A DNA stretch of 64,000 nucleotides, taken from NCBI GenBank assembly GCA_013791885.1, contig VMSZ01000038.1:62001-126000 (forward strand), read 5' to 3'. Each line of letters starts with the position of its first letter. The first letter of the stretch is position 1. This stretch comes from Sulfurimonas sp. Its GTDB lineage: Bacteria; Campylobacterota; Campylobacteria; Campylobacterales; Sulfurimonadaceae. This document shows positions 25,193 to 34,214 of this stretch, in pieces. The position numbers and the translations under genes are program-made. The notes under the pieces were generated by a model that made no database searches, was not told the origin of the DNA, and worked only from the letters and a program-made list of their open reading frames with translations.

Positions 25193-25911
25193 GCGTAAGT
25201 TCGAATGATGACTGCGTTTAAAAGGACGAGTTCACTGATTTCTATGATGAAGCCGTAAATATCCCCGCTGAGTCCGCCAAGACGTTTGACAAAAAACGCA
25301 GCGCAGAGAAGGCCGACAAGCAAAGAGAGGAAAAACGAAGTGCCAAATGAGAAAAAATAGACCAAAACGCAGCTGTAAATAAAAGCAAAAAGAACCATTT
25401 TGAGTGAAAGTTCCTCTTTTAAAAGCGCGCCGACACCTTTGCTGGCGTAAGGAAAAAAGTAGATGGCAAGGCTTGCGTTTAGGCGTGAAATCATCAGCAA
25501 AACCGGCAGAAGATAATAGGCCTCGAAGTAGATGAGGCTTGAGAGTTTGAGTGCTAAAAACGCAAAAGTGAAAATCATCCCCATTCCGCCGACATGAGCA
25601 TCTTTCATAACTTCAAAGGCACGTTGTTTGGAGACAAAAAGTCCGTCTATGGTATCGCTGAGGCCATCAAGATGCAACGCGCCCGTGAGCAAAATCCAAA
25701 GAGCAAAGATGAGGACCGCCAGATGAGTTGGCGGGAGCTGCGTTTGCAGAAGTGAATGTACACCCCAGAGAACAGCGCCAATAATGAAACCCACAAGCGG
25801 ATAAAACATGGCCGAATAGCCGTTGATTCCCTTGAAAAAAGTGTGCACTTTAAAAAAAGGCAAGATAGTGAGCATATTAAACGCAAGGGCAAAACCGTAG
25901 AAGAGTTTCAT
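25189..25911 (-). CDS. cobS: Adenosylcobinamide-GDP ribazoletransferase
   Basis: 240 residues from ATG 25911, which overlaps the cobU stop as ATGA; the open frame reaches 16 codons further but that would invade cobU. Multi-spanning membrane protein. The family hallmark is GALHLDGLSDTIDGLF near residue 75, whose aspartates bind metal, and KDAHVGGMG follows. It joins adenosylcobinamide-GDP with alpha-ribazole (phosphate) at the membrane, completing the nucleotide loop. Confidence 0.93.
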   Translation of the reverse strand: MKLFYGFALAFNMLTILPFFKVHTFFKGINGYSAMFYPLVGFIIGAVLWGVHSLLQTQLPPTHLAVLIFALWILLTGALHLDGLSDTIDGLFVSKQRAFEVMKDAHVGGMGMIFTFAFLALKLSSLIYFEAYYLLPVLLMISRLNASLAIYFFPYASKGVGALLKEELSLKMVLFAFIYSCVLVYFFSFGTSFFLSLLVGLLCAAFFVKRLGGLSGDIYGFIIEISELVLLNAVIIRTYA

Positions 25912-26402
25912 TTGATGCGCACACTTATGCCCGCAACGGTGTTGTAGACTTCCTCGCATTGTTGCGCCAAAAACTGAGCGACACGGCCGTTGATATCTAC
26001 GAAGTCCCGCACAAGCCTATTCTCGCCTATAACAGAGCAGCTAACGTCGTTGATAACAAACACGATGTTTGCGTTTGTGCTTGTTAGGGCTGTGAGTGCT
26101 GCAAAAATTTCTGCCTCATTTTTGCCGTGGTAAAGCATATTGTTAATCCACATACTCACACACTCAAGTAAAATGGGCGCTTCTTGATTTTGGGTAGCTT
26201 CATAGAGATTTAGCGGCTCTTCAAGCGTAATAAATTTCTCGTCCCGCTGCGTTTGGTGTTTGGCGACTCGCTCACGCATCTCTTCATCAAAAAACTCTGT
26301 CGTTGCCAAATAAATGGGTTTTTCTTTGGCAAACGCAAGAATGTAGTTCTCTGCGTTTTTGCTCTTGCCGCTTTTGATGCCGCCGATAAAAAGTGCGCGC
26401 AT
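25908..26402 (-). CDS. cobU: Bifunctional adenosylcobinamide kinase / guanylyltransferase
   Basis: 164 residues. P-loop GGIKSGKS at residues 7-14, and a later E-C-V-S-M-W-I-N-N-M segment typical of CobU. NDVSCSVIGENRLVRDFVDINGR includes the conserved region with R and D after the guanylation site. The enzyme phosphorylates adenosylcobinamide and attaches GMP. Somewhat shorter than the about 180 residues usual for the family. It starts right after cobT and overlaps cobS. Confidence 0.92.
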   Translation of the reverse strand: MRALFIGGIKSGKSKNAENYILAFAKEKPIYLATTEFFDEEMRERVAKHQTQRDEKFITLEEPLNLYEATQNQEAPILLECVSMWINNMLYHGKNEAEIFAALTALTSTNANIVFVINDVSCSVIGENRLVRDFVDINGRVAQFLAQQCEEVYNTVAGISVRIK

Positions 26403-27458
26403 TTACATCTCGTACATAATGAGTTCGACTGCGTTTAGTACATCTGCGTTACTAAGCCCGTTTGCGCACGCATAAGCAAGTGCGGCACCTGCACCGACAC
26501 CCTCTTTTGCTTCGCCTTCGTCATACTTTTTAAGCACGGGAATTTCTGCGTTTGCAAAGCTGAATTCTGTATAGACTGCGTGTGGCGTGTAGCTCAGTTG
26601 AGAGAGAATTTTTTGTATGTCTGAGTATTCATCTTTTGCCACCCACTGCGTTGTAGCAAGGGTAATGTTGTCATGTTTTATGCGCATAAGCACATCTTCT
26701 CTCAGAGCGTCGGCAATGAGTAGACAAGCCGCCATCTGCGTTCCGCCGGCTAGAACGACATGAAATCTTCTCGAAGCCTCAAACAAAAAACCTGCACAAA
26801 AGAGAAGCATATTATCACTGACATAAGAGAGCTTTTCAAAGTTGTTCATCTCTGCGTTTACCAGCGAGAGAGCTTGGTCTATAGTTGCGTTTTTTATGTT
26901 TGTCGGGACATTTAAAAAGCTTGAAGAAAAAGCATCTTGGCAGTCATAGCCCAGTGCTAAGGAAGTAGCCGCCGCCGTTGTTGTCCCGCTTGGAGTGCTT
27001 TCGCCGAGGATGAGATAACTCCCTTTGAGCTCGTAACTTTTGCCAAAAAGCATTCCTTTTTCAAAAACGCTTCGGGCATCTATCTTCGCCCCTGTCGCTA
27101 TGGAACCCGAGATAGGAATGTTGAAATTATGCACAAAGCACTGCTGAGGCTGAAGTTCGAGTCCTAAGTCCACAATCTCTATGCTTTTAAAAGGGTTGAG
27201 ATTATGAACGGCTCGTGTAATGAGTGCCGGAGTCGGTACTCCGCTTGGCGTTTGTGCAAGTTCTGGCAGAGAATGGAGCTTTTGAGTGCAAATAAATTCC
27301 GCGTCAAGCGTAGGTGTGAGAGGAATTTTCCCCGGAATTCCTGCTTGTGTTATTCCCTCAATTTCGCAGGTTCGTGTTACGCTTGCGGCAAGTAGAAAAT
27401 CGGCTTTTCCTTCTGGAAGAGTGTCTGTCTGGTTGGTAAAAAGATTAAAAGTTTTCAT
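26403..27458 (-). CDS. cobT: Nicotinate-nucleotide:dimethylbenzimidazole phosphoribosyltransferase, archaeal/cyanobacterial type
   Basis: 351 residues. The strong signature is LGESTPSGTTTAAATSLALGYD near residues 150-172, diagnostic of the TIGR00303-type CobT family rather than the enterobacterial form. VVLAGGTQMAACLL lies near residue 233. It makes alpha-ribazole phosphate from the lower-ligand base and nicotinate mononucleotide. The start ATG overlaps the cobQ stop by one base. No base-synthesis gene (BluB or Bza) is in the window. Confidence 0.9.
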   Translation of the reverse strand: MKTFNLFTNQTDTLPEGKADFLLAASVTRTCEIEGITQAGIPGKIPLTPTLDAEFICTQKLHSLPELAQTPSGVPTPALITRAVHNLNPFKSIEIVDLGLELQPQQCFVHNFNIPISGSIATGAKIDARSVFEKGMLFGKSYELKGSYLILGESTPSGTTTAAATSLALGYDCQDAFSSSFLNVPTNIKNATIDQALSLVNAEMNNFEKLSYVSDNMLLFCAGFLFEASRRFHVVLAGGTQMAACLLIADALREDVLMRIKHDNITLATTQWVAKDEYSDIQKILSQLSYTPHAVYTEFSFANAEIPVLKKYDEGEAKEGVGAGAALAYACANGLSNADVLNAVELIMYEM

Positions 27459-28849
27459 TATTTTCCTAAGTGTAGATTTTGAACTATAAAGTCGATGTCA
27501 ACGTGTTTTTCTATGTGCTGTGCGAAGTTTTTGATACTTTGTTTTTTGTACTCTTTGAAGTTGTAGCCACGATAATTTTTGTCTATCTGTGAAAAAATCT
27601 CATAACGGATTCCGTCGTTGTCAAACAAACCGTGAAGAAATGTGCCGTAGAGATTTTTCTTCTTTGTTGCAAGATTTTTGGTTTGGGCGTTGTGGATTTC
27701 ATAACCCTGAATTTTATGTCCAAAGAGTTTATACGAGCCTTTTTTGACTGTTTTTTCTGCTTCAAAAATCACATCGCCTTTTATCCGTCCAAAACCTTTG
27801 ATTTCTTTTTCCCCAGACTCTATGCCTAAAGGGTCTGAAATTCTCTCAAACATCATCTCGTAGCCTCCGCAGATGGCAACAACTTTTTGCTTTTTGCTGA
27901 CAAGACTTGACTCAAACCCTCGTTCTCTCAGCCAAGCCAAATCTTCTACAACTCTTTTACTTCCCGGAATGACAATCAGCTGACAAGAACTGAGTTCGCT
28001 GATATTGGAGATGAACGAGAGCTCTATTTCCCCATCGGCAACAAGGGGTTCAAAGTCTGTAAAGTTACTCATGTGAGGGAGTTTTAAAACGCCTACTTTT
28101 AAGAGTGCCTTTGAAGTGTCCTGAGTATAGCCCATGAGCGATTGGCTGTCTTCAAAGCCGAGATTAAAAGGTAGAAACGGGACAACACCCAGAACTCTCA
28201 GACCAAAACGATTTTGAATAATCTCAATTCCCTCGTCAAACAGGCTCATATCACCACGAAATTTGTTGACAATCACACCGATGACATTTTTACGTAACTC
28301 TTTTGGCAGCAGTTTATAAACCCCGTAAATGGAAGCGAAAACGCCGCCGCGTTCAATGTCCGCCACCAAAATAATTTTGGTTTTGAACTTTTTGGCGACA
28401 TAGATGTTAGACAAATCTTTGTCCATAAGATTGAGCTCCACGGGACTTCCAGCCCCCTCAGCCACAATACATTCATACTGCGTTTGGAGTTTTTTGAAGG
28501 CTTTTTTGACAAAGGGTTTGAGTGTGTCTATATCTTTGTAATAACTCCAGACATCCTTTTCGCCCACGCTTTTGCCGTTGATGATAAGATGCGCCGCGTT
28601 TTTGGAACCCGATTTTAAAAGGATAGGGTTCATAAAATGTGAAGTAGCAATTCCAATAGCCTCAGCAGCAAAGTGTTGGGGAATAGCAATCTCCCCGCCA
28701 TCATCACAAACTTGCGAATTGTTTGAAACATTTTGCGCTTTAAACGGAGCGACTTTTATGCCGCGTTTGTGAAGCAGGTAGGTAATGGCAAAACTAAGCG
28801 TAGATTTACCAGCGTCGCTGCTTGTGCCGAAGATGCTTAGGGAGTTCAT
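27458..28849 (-). CDS. cobQ: Cobyric acid synthase
   Basis: 463 residues. All expected motifs are present: P-loop GTSSDAGKST (8-17), APFKAQNVSNNS, ADIERGG (163-169), NKFRGD, the glutaminase nucleophile Cys327 in AICGGYE, and the histidine in LHGLFDND. It amidates four side chains of adenosylcobyrinic acid diamide using glutamine and ATP. It is the functional copy against which the paralogue at 21467-22849 is judged. One base separates it from the Cys-rich gene upstream. Confidence 0.93.
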   Translation of the reverse strand: MNSLSIFGTSSDAGKSTLSFAITYLLHKRGIKVAPFKAQNVSNNSQVCDDGGEIAIPQHFAAEAIGIATSHFMNPILLKSGSKNAAHLIINGKSVGEKDVWSYYKDIDTLKPFVKKAFKKLQTQYECIVAEGAGSPVELNLMDKDLSNIYVAKKFKTKIILVADIERGGVFASIYGVYKLLPKELRKNVIGVIVNKFRGDMSLFDEGIEIIQNRFGLRVLGVVPFLPFNLGFEDSQSLMGYTQDTSKALLKVGVLKLPHMSNFTDFEPLVADGEIELSFISNISELSSCQLIVIPGSKRVVEDLAWLRERGFESSLVSKKQKVVAICGGYEMMFERISDPLGIESGEKEIKGFGRIKGDVIFEAEKTVKKGSYKLFGHKIQGYEIHNAQTKNLATKKKNLYGTFLHGLFDNDGIRYEIFSQIDKNYRGYNFKEYKKQSIKNFAQHIEKHVDIDFIVQNLHLGK

Positions 28850-29275
28850 TTACAAAACACACTTTTGCATGACTTTCTTCCAATCCAAATCAAAATGTTT
28901 CTCTACATAAGATCTATGGTGAGGGACGCTGCATTTGGAGCAGTCTTGATGGATGGACTCACCGTAGATGCCTTGTGCTCCGTCTTTAGAATCTATGTCA
29001 CAAAAACTGTACTGCGTTTTGTCCTCAATTTTTTGCAGGCCGTCATCTTTAAAGCGGAAGTTTGGGCAGGCGCAGAGGTAGCAGTTGAGAGACTCCATCT
29101 CGTGACATTTTTTATGTTCGGCGTAGAGCGGACAAAAATCAGGCTCTGCTTGAACCATATTTTCAAAGTCAAAATAGTCGATAATCTGCGCTTTTGTAAA
29201 CTCTTGTTTTTGAAGCTTATTGACTATGGTTTTATGTTTGGCAGCGTGCGCTTCAAACCAGGATGTGTAGCTCAT
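28850..29275 (-). CDS. Cysteine-rich small-domain protein of the cobalamin locus
   Basis: 141 residues with ten cysteines, mostly in one block: FCPLYAEHKKCHEMESLNCYLCACPNFRF, later FCDI and HQDCSKCSVPHH. This matches the Pfam cysteine-rich small domain (PF04071), often encoded beside cobalamin genes and thought to bind metal. It may deliver or sense cobalt or an Fe-S cluster; nothing shows which. The start overlaps the end of the BtuC-like permease gene by four bases (ATGA). Confidence 0.8.
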   Translation of the reverse strand: MSYTSWFEAHAAKHKTIVNKLQKQEFTKAQIIDYFDFENMVQAEPDFCPLYAEHKKCHEMESLNCYLCACPNFRFKDDGLQKIEDKTQYSFCDIDSKDGAQGIYGESIHQDCSKCSVPHHRSYVEKHFDLDWKKVMQKCVL

Positions 29276-30237
29276 TTTTTGCCTTTGCTGATAATAAGAT
29301 AGATGAAAAACGGCCCGCCGATAAGTGCGGTGACAATGCCGATAGGAAGTTCGCTCTGCGTTTGCAGTCCTCTTGTAAGTGTGTCACAAAAGACCAAGAA
29401 AAAACCGCCAAAGAGGGCAGTTTTAAGGATGCGTTTGTTGATAGTTTGCGGGTAGATTTTCGCAACAATGTGCGGCACTATGAGCCCCACAAAACCGATG
29501 GGCCCGCTGATGCTCACGAGTATTCCGATGCCAAGCGAGGAGAGCAAGAGAAGAATGAGGGTCACGCGTTTTGTGTTAATGCCCTTGAGTTGTGCCTGAT
29601 GCTCGGAAATGCTGAGGAGTTGCAACTCAAATCTGTACAAATAAATGCCCACGAAAAGCATAAACGCAACAAACGCAAGCAAGAGCGGTGTTTGCCAGCC
29701 GATGATGGAAAGTGAACCCATGGTAAAACGGATGAGCACATCGTTTTGCATTGCACTGCCGAGGTAAAAAACTACCATAAGCGCCGCGGTGTAAAAAAGT
29801 GAAAGGGCAATCCCTAAAAGCAGGAGTGATTCATGATGTCCTGAACGCAAAAACTGTGCAAGATAGAGCAGTAAAAAGACGGTAAAAAGTGCGCCCAAAA
29901 ACCCAAAGATGCTGATGGCCGCGACCCCAAAAAAAAGTGTGCCAAGCCCGAGTTTAAGAGCTATGCCAGCGCCTAAAACGGCACCGCTAGAGATGCCTAG
30001 AGTGTAAGGGGTCATGAGGGCGTTGCGAAAGAGTGTCTGAAACAAAAGCCCGCTGAGTGCGAGTATGCTTCCCGCCGCAAAGGCAAAGAGAACTCGGGGT
30101 AAACGCAGCTCAAAAAAGATGTTGCGGGCTAAGGTATCTGCGTTTAGAATATCGCCAAGGTTTAGTGAAACCGCACCGATGAACGGAGAGATGACGAGAA
30201 TTGCGAGCAGGAAAAACCAAAGGGCAAATTTAAACAT
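29272..30237 (-). CDS. btuC: Corrinoid-type ABC transporter permease (FecCD/BtuC family)
   Basis: 321 residues with about nine to ten membrane helices. Family motifs are LRLPRVLFAFAAGSILALSGLLFQTLFRNALMTPYTLGISSGA near the N-terminus and ISGPIGFVGLIVPHIV near residue 265. It forms the inner-membrane channel. It overlaps the ATPase gene upstream by eight bases. The FecCD family carries siderophores and corrinoids; corrinoid is chosen because the locus contains cobalamin salvage genes and a dedicated TonB receptor. Confidence 0.85.
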   Translation of the reverse strand: MFKFALWFFLLAILVISPFIGAVSLNLGDILNADTLARNIFFELRLPRVLFAFAAGSILALSGLLFQTLFRNALMTPYTLGISSGAVLGAGIALKLGLGTLFFGVAAISIFGFLGALFTVFLLLYLAQFLRSGHHESLLLLGIALSLFYTAALMVVFYLGSAMQNDVLIRFTMGSLSIIGWQTPLLLAFVAFMLFVGIYLYRFELQLLSISEHQAQLKGINTKRVTLILLLLSSLGIGILVSISGPIGFVGLIVPHIVAKIYPQTINKRILKTALFGGFFLVFCDTLTRGLQTQSELPIGIVTALIGGPFFIYLIISKGKK

Positions 30238-30955
30238 ACTTCACCGCCAAGCTCTCAAACGCAACCCCGTACAACTCTTCAAGTCTTGCATCGTCAAAAA
30301 ACTCTTTCTCGTAAAACGCAGCCGTTTTGTCTTTGATGAAAACAACGGGCGAATCCACGTAGCAGGCAAGATGCAAATCGTGTGTGATGAGAATAATCTG
30401 ATGCCACTCTTTGAGACCTTTTATGTGCTGTGCGATTATTTTTGCATTATGCGGGTCGAGGTTTGCCGTGGGCTCGTCAAAGATGATGATTTTACTCTGC
30501 TGGGTGAGTGCCTGAGCTATGAGGACGAGTTGCTGTTCACCTGAACTCAGAGAGCTCACAGGGTTTTCTTTGAGGTGCACAATGTTCAAAAACTCAAGAG
30601 TTTGCAGGGTAATATTCTTGTCCTTGTCAGAGTAGTCGAACAGACTCTTTTTGTGGGCAAATCGCCCAAGAAGGACAAACTCTTCAACGCTGATATAAGG
30701 GTCATGAATTTCAAGTTTAGCCGGAATGTAAGAGAGCAATTTTGCCCGCTCATTTAGCGTGTACTCCTGCGTTTTCTTTCCCGCAATGAAGACAGTGCCG
30801 CTAAACGCAACAAGGTCACAAATGGCTTTTGCCAAAGTACTTTTACCCGAACCGTTTGCTCCGAGAACGCTAATATGAGAGTCGATTTTTAGAGAAACGT
30901 TTTCTAAGATTACTCTCCCATTAAACGCACACTGCAGCTCTTTTAGCTCAATCAT
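30230..30955 (-). CDS. btuD: Corrinoid-type ABC transporter ATPase
   Basis: 241 residues. Walker A GANGSGKST (about 33-41), signature LSSGEQQLVLIAQAL, Walker B IIIFDEPTANLD, and switch histidine in LITHD. It powers the BtuC-like permease encoded downstream. Overlaps both neighbours by eight bases. Substrate by context as for the permease. Confidence 0.87.
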   Translation of the reverse strand: MIELKELQCAFNGRVILENVSLKIDSHISVLGANGSGKSTLAKAICDLVAFSGTVFIAGKKTQEYTLNERAKLLSYIPAKLEIHDPYISVEEFVLLGRFAHKKSLFDYSDKDKNITLQTLEFLNIVHLKENPVSSLSSGEQQLVLIAQALTQQSKIIIFDEPTANLDPHNAKIIAQHIKGLKEWHQIILITHDLHLACYVDSPVVFIKDKTAAFYEKEFFDDARLEELYGVAFESLAVKYV

Positions 30956-31766
30956 TCATCTCCTTGCAAAGCCGAGTTGCGGTTAAAGCTACACGGTGGG
31001 ATGGAATGTGCAGATACGCTTCATCTACTATGGAAATTTTGTTATTTTTAGCTGCGTTTGTCGGCAATGAGTACCAACTCTCAAGTGCCTTTGTCACGTC
31101 TACATTTGGCTCTGTGGCGTGAGAATGTAAAATGATGATTTGGTCAGGATTGAGCGCAATGACATTTTCATAACTCAGAACTGGTTGCTCCGCTGCGTTT
31201 GATGTGTAGGCGTTTGTATTGCCGCAAGCCGTGATAATATCTTCAAAAAAGATGTTGTGTCCGGCAATGTAAATACCGTTTCGTAAATCTTCTTTGAGTC
31301 CGTAGACAATCATGACAGAGTGCTGTTTTTGGCTTTTCGATGCGTTTGTTATGGCGTTTGTTATGTTTGTTAGGAGTTGTTTGGCTTCTGCTTCTGCACC
31401 CAAAACAGAACCCAAATGCGTAATGGATTTTTTTATATCTTCAAGAGTTTTGAGTTTCAGAACTAAAGTTTTAATATGGAATTTTTCAAGTTTTTCGAGC
31501 GGCTGAGTATTATACGACTGACCTAAGACAAGAGTAGGAGAGTGAGAGAGAATTTTTTCCAAAGAAGGGCTTTCATAACCGCCGATAATCGGCAGACTTT
31601 GCGCCTCTTTGGGGTGAAGGGAATAGGCACTCGTTGCCACCAACTCCTCGCCTTTTCCAAGAGCGTACACTATCTCCGTAATGGAAGGGCTCAGAGAGAC
31701 AATTCTCTCCTGCGCCCAGAGGCTGAGGATAAAAAAATGCAAAATGAAAAAAGTTTTTAACCTCAT
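30948..31766 (-). CDS. btuF: Corrinoid-type periplasmic binding protein
   Basis: 272 residues with a Sec signal (MRLKTFFILHFFILSLWA). The class III binding-protein fold begins RIVSLSPSITEIVYALGKGEELVATSAYS, the usual BtuF/FhuD opening. It includes PIIGGYESPSLEKILSHSPTLVL and ends with a long linking helix typical of the clamshell with a rigid hinge. It hands its ligand to BtuCD. Located between the TonB receptor and the ATPase genes, eight bases after the receptor stop. Confidence 0.87.
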   Translation of the reverse strand: MRLKTFFILHFFILSLWAQERIVSLSPSITEIVYALGKGEELVATSAYSLHPKEAQSLPIIGGYESPSLEKILSHSPTLVLGQSYNTQPLEKLEKFHIKTLVLKLKTLEDIKKSITHLGSVLGAEAEAKQLLTNITNAITNASKSQKQHSVMIVYGLKEDLRNGIYIAGHNIFFEDIITACGNTNAYTSNAAEQPVLSYENVIALNPDQIIILHSHATEPNVDVTKALESWYSLPTNAAKNNKISIVDEAYLHIPSHRVALTATRLCKEMND

Positions 31767-31774
31767 GTTTGCCT

Positions 31775-33709
31775 CTAGAATTTTAGTTTAAGACCTGCAA
31801 TAGCAGTCGTTGTAAAGTTTACCGGATAGATGGCATCGTCTTTAATCCACAAACCGTTGCTCTGGTTAAATATATTGTTTATTTTAGCGAAAAGTTCAAA
31901 ATCTTTCTTTGCATACGTTACAGAAATATCGGTTGTATTATACGGATCTTGTTTTTGCGCAAAGTCGTTTGCAAAATCATTTGCCGCATAGGCCTCAGAA
32001 CGGTAAACTTCTATCAGAGACAAGGTGATTTCTTGAGTTGGAAGATAACTCAGAGTGGCTTTGATGTTATGGTCACTTACACCCGGGAGTTTGTTTCCTG
32101 AATAATCTTCGCCGTTTCTGCCAGTTTCTTCATCTATTATAGCCTGCACATAGTTGTAGTTAAGCGCTAGATTAAACTTTTCATTTATTAGCCATTTATC
32201 GTAAATGTCAATTCCATACTTGTGTGATTTGTCTATATTTGTATTGACAGATAAGCTTGGCGACGGCCACGAGTTTATTAGGTCACTGTAATAATAAATC
32301 TCATCTTTCAAATCAATATAATAGAAAGAGGCTTTAAATTTATTATGCTCAAGGATATGATTAAATCCGAGGGTATAGTTATTTGCCTGCATCGGCTCTA
32401 TAAAATCATTGAAGACACCGTAAGAGAAAAATCTGTCAATATCGGGGGCCTGATAGGAGTGTGCATAATTTACAAAGAGTGATTTTTCTTTATCGAGTGC
32501 ATAGTTATAGCCGAGTTCCGCGCCGTGCAAAGAGTGGTTGTCTTTTATGTTGACGCTTGTATCATCATGTTTATATGTTACCTGTTCAAATCTGTAGCCT
32601 GCTTTTAGAGTAGAATCTCCAAAGCTTACATTGCTCATGATAAAACCGGCAATGTTGTTCTTGTCCGTAGTTTTCGTACCGGAAGTTCTTTCCCCATTAA
32701 AGACATCTATTCCGCCAACAAGGGAGAGATTATTTTTACTGTATTCAAGAGTAGATTTTGCTGCGCTGTATGTGTAGTTCGACACATAATCATAGGTAAT
32801 ATAATTAGATTTTTTCTTCTCTTGGCTTGCGTCAACATTTAAGTTTAATGAATTATTGATAAAATAAGTTAGACCGGCACTGAGAGCATTTGTATCATAC
32901 TCTTGCTCAGTAGAACCCCAGTTTGTAGCTCCTGCTACTGATGGATTGTCATTGTACTCATCTTCTGTCAGATAGCTTGCGTAAATAACATTCGTTCTCG
33001 CAAAACTGGCTCCCGCTCTGAGTTCAAGTTCGTCAATTGGATTGATTGTCAAATCAAAGGAGCCGTTTGTAAGAGAATTTTTGTCTTTGTCCCCGTCTCC
33101 TATGTATCTTGTCCCTGCGTGTCTTTTGGTATCAAGAGCGGTAGAAAGTGAGTATTTCTCTTCGCTGTGTCCAAGATACAAAGAACCGTCATACGTGCCG
33201 TAGTTTCCGCCGTAAACCGTGAGTTCTTTGTCATTGTTTTGTTTGGTTGTAATGTTAATGACACCTGCGTTTGCTCCATCACCTCCTGTGACAATGCCTC
33301 CGGATTTGATGATTTCTATACGGCTGATAGATGCCGGAGAGATAGAAGAGAGCAGAGGGGCGACCATATCAATGTTGTTAATTTTTCTTCCGTTAAGTGT
33401 CACGACAATGTTTTGATAACCGTCGCCTATGCCGTAGCCGTGTATATCCATCTTCTGAGAAAACGGATTTCCGTAAGTCGGCATAGTAATAACAGAAGTT
33501 TGGCTGTTTAAAAACTCATAAACATTTTGCACATGGGCTTTTTCTATATCCTCTTGTGTGTAGATTTCTACTGCATCTGTGGCTTTTAGCTCATCTGTTT
33601 CGATGGCTGTTGATGTGATGCTAAGAGGTATGAGAGTTACTGTCTCCTCCGCAGAAAGTGAGCTCAAAAGAGCGACTGAGATAAGGGATAATTGTATTGT
33701 TTTTTTCAT
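31775..33709 (-). CDS. btuB: TonB-dependent outer-membrane receptor, BtuB-like
   Basis: 644 residues. Sec signal (MKKTIQLSLISVALLSSLSA). Plug domain at about residues 45-155, with YGIGDGYQNIVVTLNGRKINNIDMVAPLLSSI and IEIIKSGGIVTGGDGANAGVINITTK. A 22-strand barrel follows, ending AIAGLKLKF with terminal Phe. The TonB box should lie in the stretch around VTLIPLSIT. Size fits BtuB (about 600). Corrinoid specificity is inferred from being first in a line with BtuF-D-C and the salvage enzymes. No cobalamin riboswitch was found upstream. Confidence 0.87.
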   Translation of the reverse strand: MKKTIQLSLISVALLSSLSAEETVTLIPLSITSTAIETDELKATDAVEIYTQEDIEKAHVQNVYEFLNSQTSVITMPTYGNPFSQKMDIHGYGIGDGYQNIVVTLNGRKINNIDMVAPLLSSISPASISRIEIIKSGGIVTGGDGANAGVINITTKQNNDKELTVYGGNYGTYDGSLYLGHSEEKYSLSTALDTKRHAGTRYIGDGDKDKNSLTNGSFDLTINPIDELELRAGASFARTNVIYASYLTEDEYNDNPSVAGATNWGSTEQEYDTNALSAGLTYFINNSLNLNVDASQEKKKSNYITYDYVSNYTYSAAKSTLEYSKNNLSLVGGIDVFNGERTSGTKTTDKNNIAGFIMSNVSFGDSTLKAGYRFEQVTYKHDDTSVNIKDNHSLHGAELGYNYALDKEKSLFVNYAHSYQAPDIDRFFSYGVFNDFIEPMQANNYTLGFNHILEHNKFKASFYYIDLKDEIYYYSDLINSWPSPSLSVNTNIDKSHKYGIDIYDKWLINEKFNLALNYNYVQAIIDEETGRNGEDYSGNKLPGVSDHNIKATLSYLPTQEITLSLIEVYRSEAYAANDFANDFAQKQDPYNTTDISVTYAKKDFELFAKINNIFNQSNGLWIKDDAIYPVNFTTTAIAGLKLKF

Positions 33710-33733
33710 ATTTTATTTTCCTGAAATGTATTT

Positions 33734-34081
33734 TTAAAGTGTGAGAAAAAGTTTGCAAGGTGGAGAAATGGCATTATTAAGTGTTTTGAAGTAGTTGAAA
33801 AAAAGTTTTTGATTGAAATAAAGTTTGAGGGTTTTGCGTGTTTTTTTAAAGAAATAACAGTTGCAATGGCAAGGTTTGAAAGAGAGCTCCAGCGGGCAGA
33901 GAATGGCGAGTTCTTCTATCTCTTCTTCTGCTTCTAGCTCCTCTGATTTGTAAGTGAGTGTATGAAAACTTTGCACACGTACAGCGGTTGCGTTTATGCT
34001 TATTTGTCCGACAGTTGCAGTGATTGCGTTTAAGTTAAAGTAATTTTTACCAAAACCTTTAGGAAGTTTCATGCTGCTCAT
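33734..34081 (-). CDS. Hypothetical small protein ahead of btuB
   Basis: 115 residues from ATG 34081, with AAGGTG about 12 bases before; ATG 34072 is an alternative. There is no clear signal peptide. It has an acidic stretch (SEELEAEEEIEELAILCP) followed by a Cys-rich PCHCNCYFFKK and an ending with SPPC. I do not recognise it. The position directly upstream of an outer-membrane receptor mirrors the small protein before the zinc barrel at 4749-5018, which also ends in a Pro-Pro tail, but sequence similarity is slight. If not real, 33710-34214 holds only a family A repeat. Confidence 0.4.
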   Translation of the reverse strand: MSSMKLPKGFGKNYFNLNAITATVGQISINATAVRVQSFHTLTYKSEELEAEEEIEELAILCPLELSFKPCHCNCYFFKKTRKTLKLYFNQKLFFNYFKTLNNAISPPCKLFLTL

Positions 34082-34090
34082 TTCATTGAT

Positions 34091-34178
34091 GTTATGCACC
34101 TTAATGAGCAAAGCCCATTAAAATGGCAGGGACTAAAGTCCCTACAACCCCCTAAAGCTACATAAAACTTGTTTTATG
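34091..34178 (+). repeat. Structured intergenic repeat family A, copy 2
   Basis: TTATGCAC is followed by hairpin 1 (TTAATG AGCAAAGCC CATTAA, 34101-34121). The core GGCAGGGACTAAAGTCCCTACAACCCCCTAAAGCTAC follows in pieces (34125-34161), then hairpin 3 (CATAAAAC TT GTTTTATG, 34161-34178). The core is nearly identical to copies at 4635 and (inverted) 47979, while the stems differ but still pair. Confidence 0.85.
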
Positions 34179-34214
34179 AGATTTTTAGAAGTTGAAATAT
34201 TTTGCGAAGTATAG

